Shown here: in pieces, positions 63,276 to 64,000 of the stretch | Position numbering within the stretch: the first letter of the stretch is position 1 | Layout: each line of letters opens with the position of its first letter | Source of the DNA: Dolomedes plantarius | Taxonomy: Eukaryota; Arthropoda; Arachnida; Araneae; Dolomedidae | DNA length: 64,000 nucleotides | Direction of reading: 5' to 3' | Assembly: GCA_907164885.2 (NCBI GenBank) | Contig: OU015495.1 | Span: 100,904,659 to 100,968,658 of the forward strand | Translations under genes and position numbers: made by a program | The notes under the pieces: generated by a model | What the model was told of the DNA's origin: nothing | Database searches by the model: none | What the model saw: the letters and a program-made list of their open reading frames with translations, nothing else

Positions 63276-63672
63276 TTGTCATCCCCATCGCGAGAGGGAT
63301 GACCCGCGCATTGGCCCTAAAGTCTTGCACATTCACGTTTGTCAAACCTTTGCATATCAAAGCTCGAGATAAAGTTGCAGCAACATCCAATCCATTGTTA
63401 TCAGGTTGTATTGTGAGGCTTGGTGGATTCTACCTTTTTATGTCACACTTACACTGCATTGGGTACATAATGGCTGGAAGTGGGTAAAAATAAATACTAA
63501 ATTTGATGTATGCAACTACGTCAGTAAAAAAAAATGTTGCCTGGCCATGCATACGCTAGAAAAATCTTAGCTCATTTATTTACCCAAACAGCTTTAGCAA
63601 AAATAATTTTTGACGCCGTGGACATATCTGATTTCTAAACCAGTAATCTCCATGAGTTGTTTAAAGATTTTG

Positions 63673-63880
63673 AAGGCCTTTTTTGTGTTTTTGTAAATAA
63701 CTTGGGAAATATTAACTTATGTAAAAAAAAGTTTTATGCAAAAATTAAGGAACATTAAATTGTGTACAAAAATATAAAATACATTTTCTCGTAACCCTAA
63801 CATGAACCAAAATATTGACTATTAAATGCGGGTTAATTATGAATGTAGCGTCCAAGTCTCGTTGCAGGCGCTTTTCTTTG
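63673..63880 (+). repeat. Unknown repeat, copy 2
   Basis: Diverged direct copy of 63085-63275, 588 bases downstream, with a similar GC-richer end (GTTGCAGGCGCTTTT versus GCGGATGCGCTTTG). Confidence 0.65.
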
Positions 63881-64000
63881 AATTCTCTCTTCTCCATCAT
63901 TTGAGCAATCTTTAAACACAAGAAAATAGACTAATATTTTTGGTACGTAGATAATTTATCATTTTTAATTTTATGAACGAATGTAATAAACTTGGATTTA

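Overview
This is eukaryotic, AT-rich DNA with one long intron-containing gene, one short single-exon gene and a dense load of DNA transposons, SINEs and one LTR retrotransposon. The mix (an intact Bel/Pao element, many Tc1/mariner and hAT copies, a PIF/Harbinger element with a MADF-type second ORF, tRNA-derived SINEs, a GALNT11-like gene with 0.1-3 kb introns) suggests an arthropod, probably a chelicerate such as a spider. The species is inference; nothing in the sequence proves it.

Layout. 1-19 kb is a transposon graveyard: a young, apparently intact Bel/Pao retrotransposon (322-6523, 5-bp target duplication, LTRs about 99% identical) cut into an unidentified short open frame; a decayed gene of a widespread uncharacterised arthropod family (7303-9104, minus); a decayed Tc1 element (9582-11289) with a foldback MITE beside its start codon; a SINE with a perfect 12-bp target duplication (13030-13373); a hAT element with a perfect 8-bp duplication (14635-15045); a PIF/Harbinger element (15126-17966) carrying a transposase remnant, a MADF-domain exon and a nested palindromic mariner; and a second hAT (17990-18825) with another nested palindromic element. 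19-24 kb holds only SINE remnants in AT-rich sequence.

24-45 kb is the genic core. TRAPPC6B (24162-24629, minus) is a complete single-exon ORF for a TRAPP complex subunit. A GALNT11-like polypeptide N-acetylgalactosaminyltransferase (start codon 28743, stop 45013, plus) can be rebuilt from ten coding exons whose GT/AG junctions and phases all agree, giving 647 residues: type II membrane anchor, GT27 catalytic domain and ricin-type lectin domain. Its introns carry a SINE, an inverted pair of pogo-like MITEs, two direct copies of an unclassified 0.75-kb repeat, a nearly complete mariner, a larger pogo-like element, a Tc1/mariner relic and very long TA repeats.

45-64 kb contains no recognised host gene. 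It holds a hAT relic with a nested MITE (46008-46812), three Tc1/mariner relics (50.3-53.5 kb), a hAT MITE with a perfect 8-bp duplication (59263-59468), a tiny pogo-like MITE, a composite repeat also present in GALNT intron 6, a non-LTR reverse transcriptase fragment, and a pair of diverged unknown repeats at the end.

The two host genes both act in the secretory pathway (Golgi traffic and O-glycosylation), but their proximity is probably coincidental. I see no clearly new biological system. The most unusual items are the repeated palindromic transposon architecture, the B'-A-B-A' composite repeat, and the uncharacterised protein family at 7303-9104.
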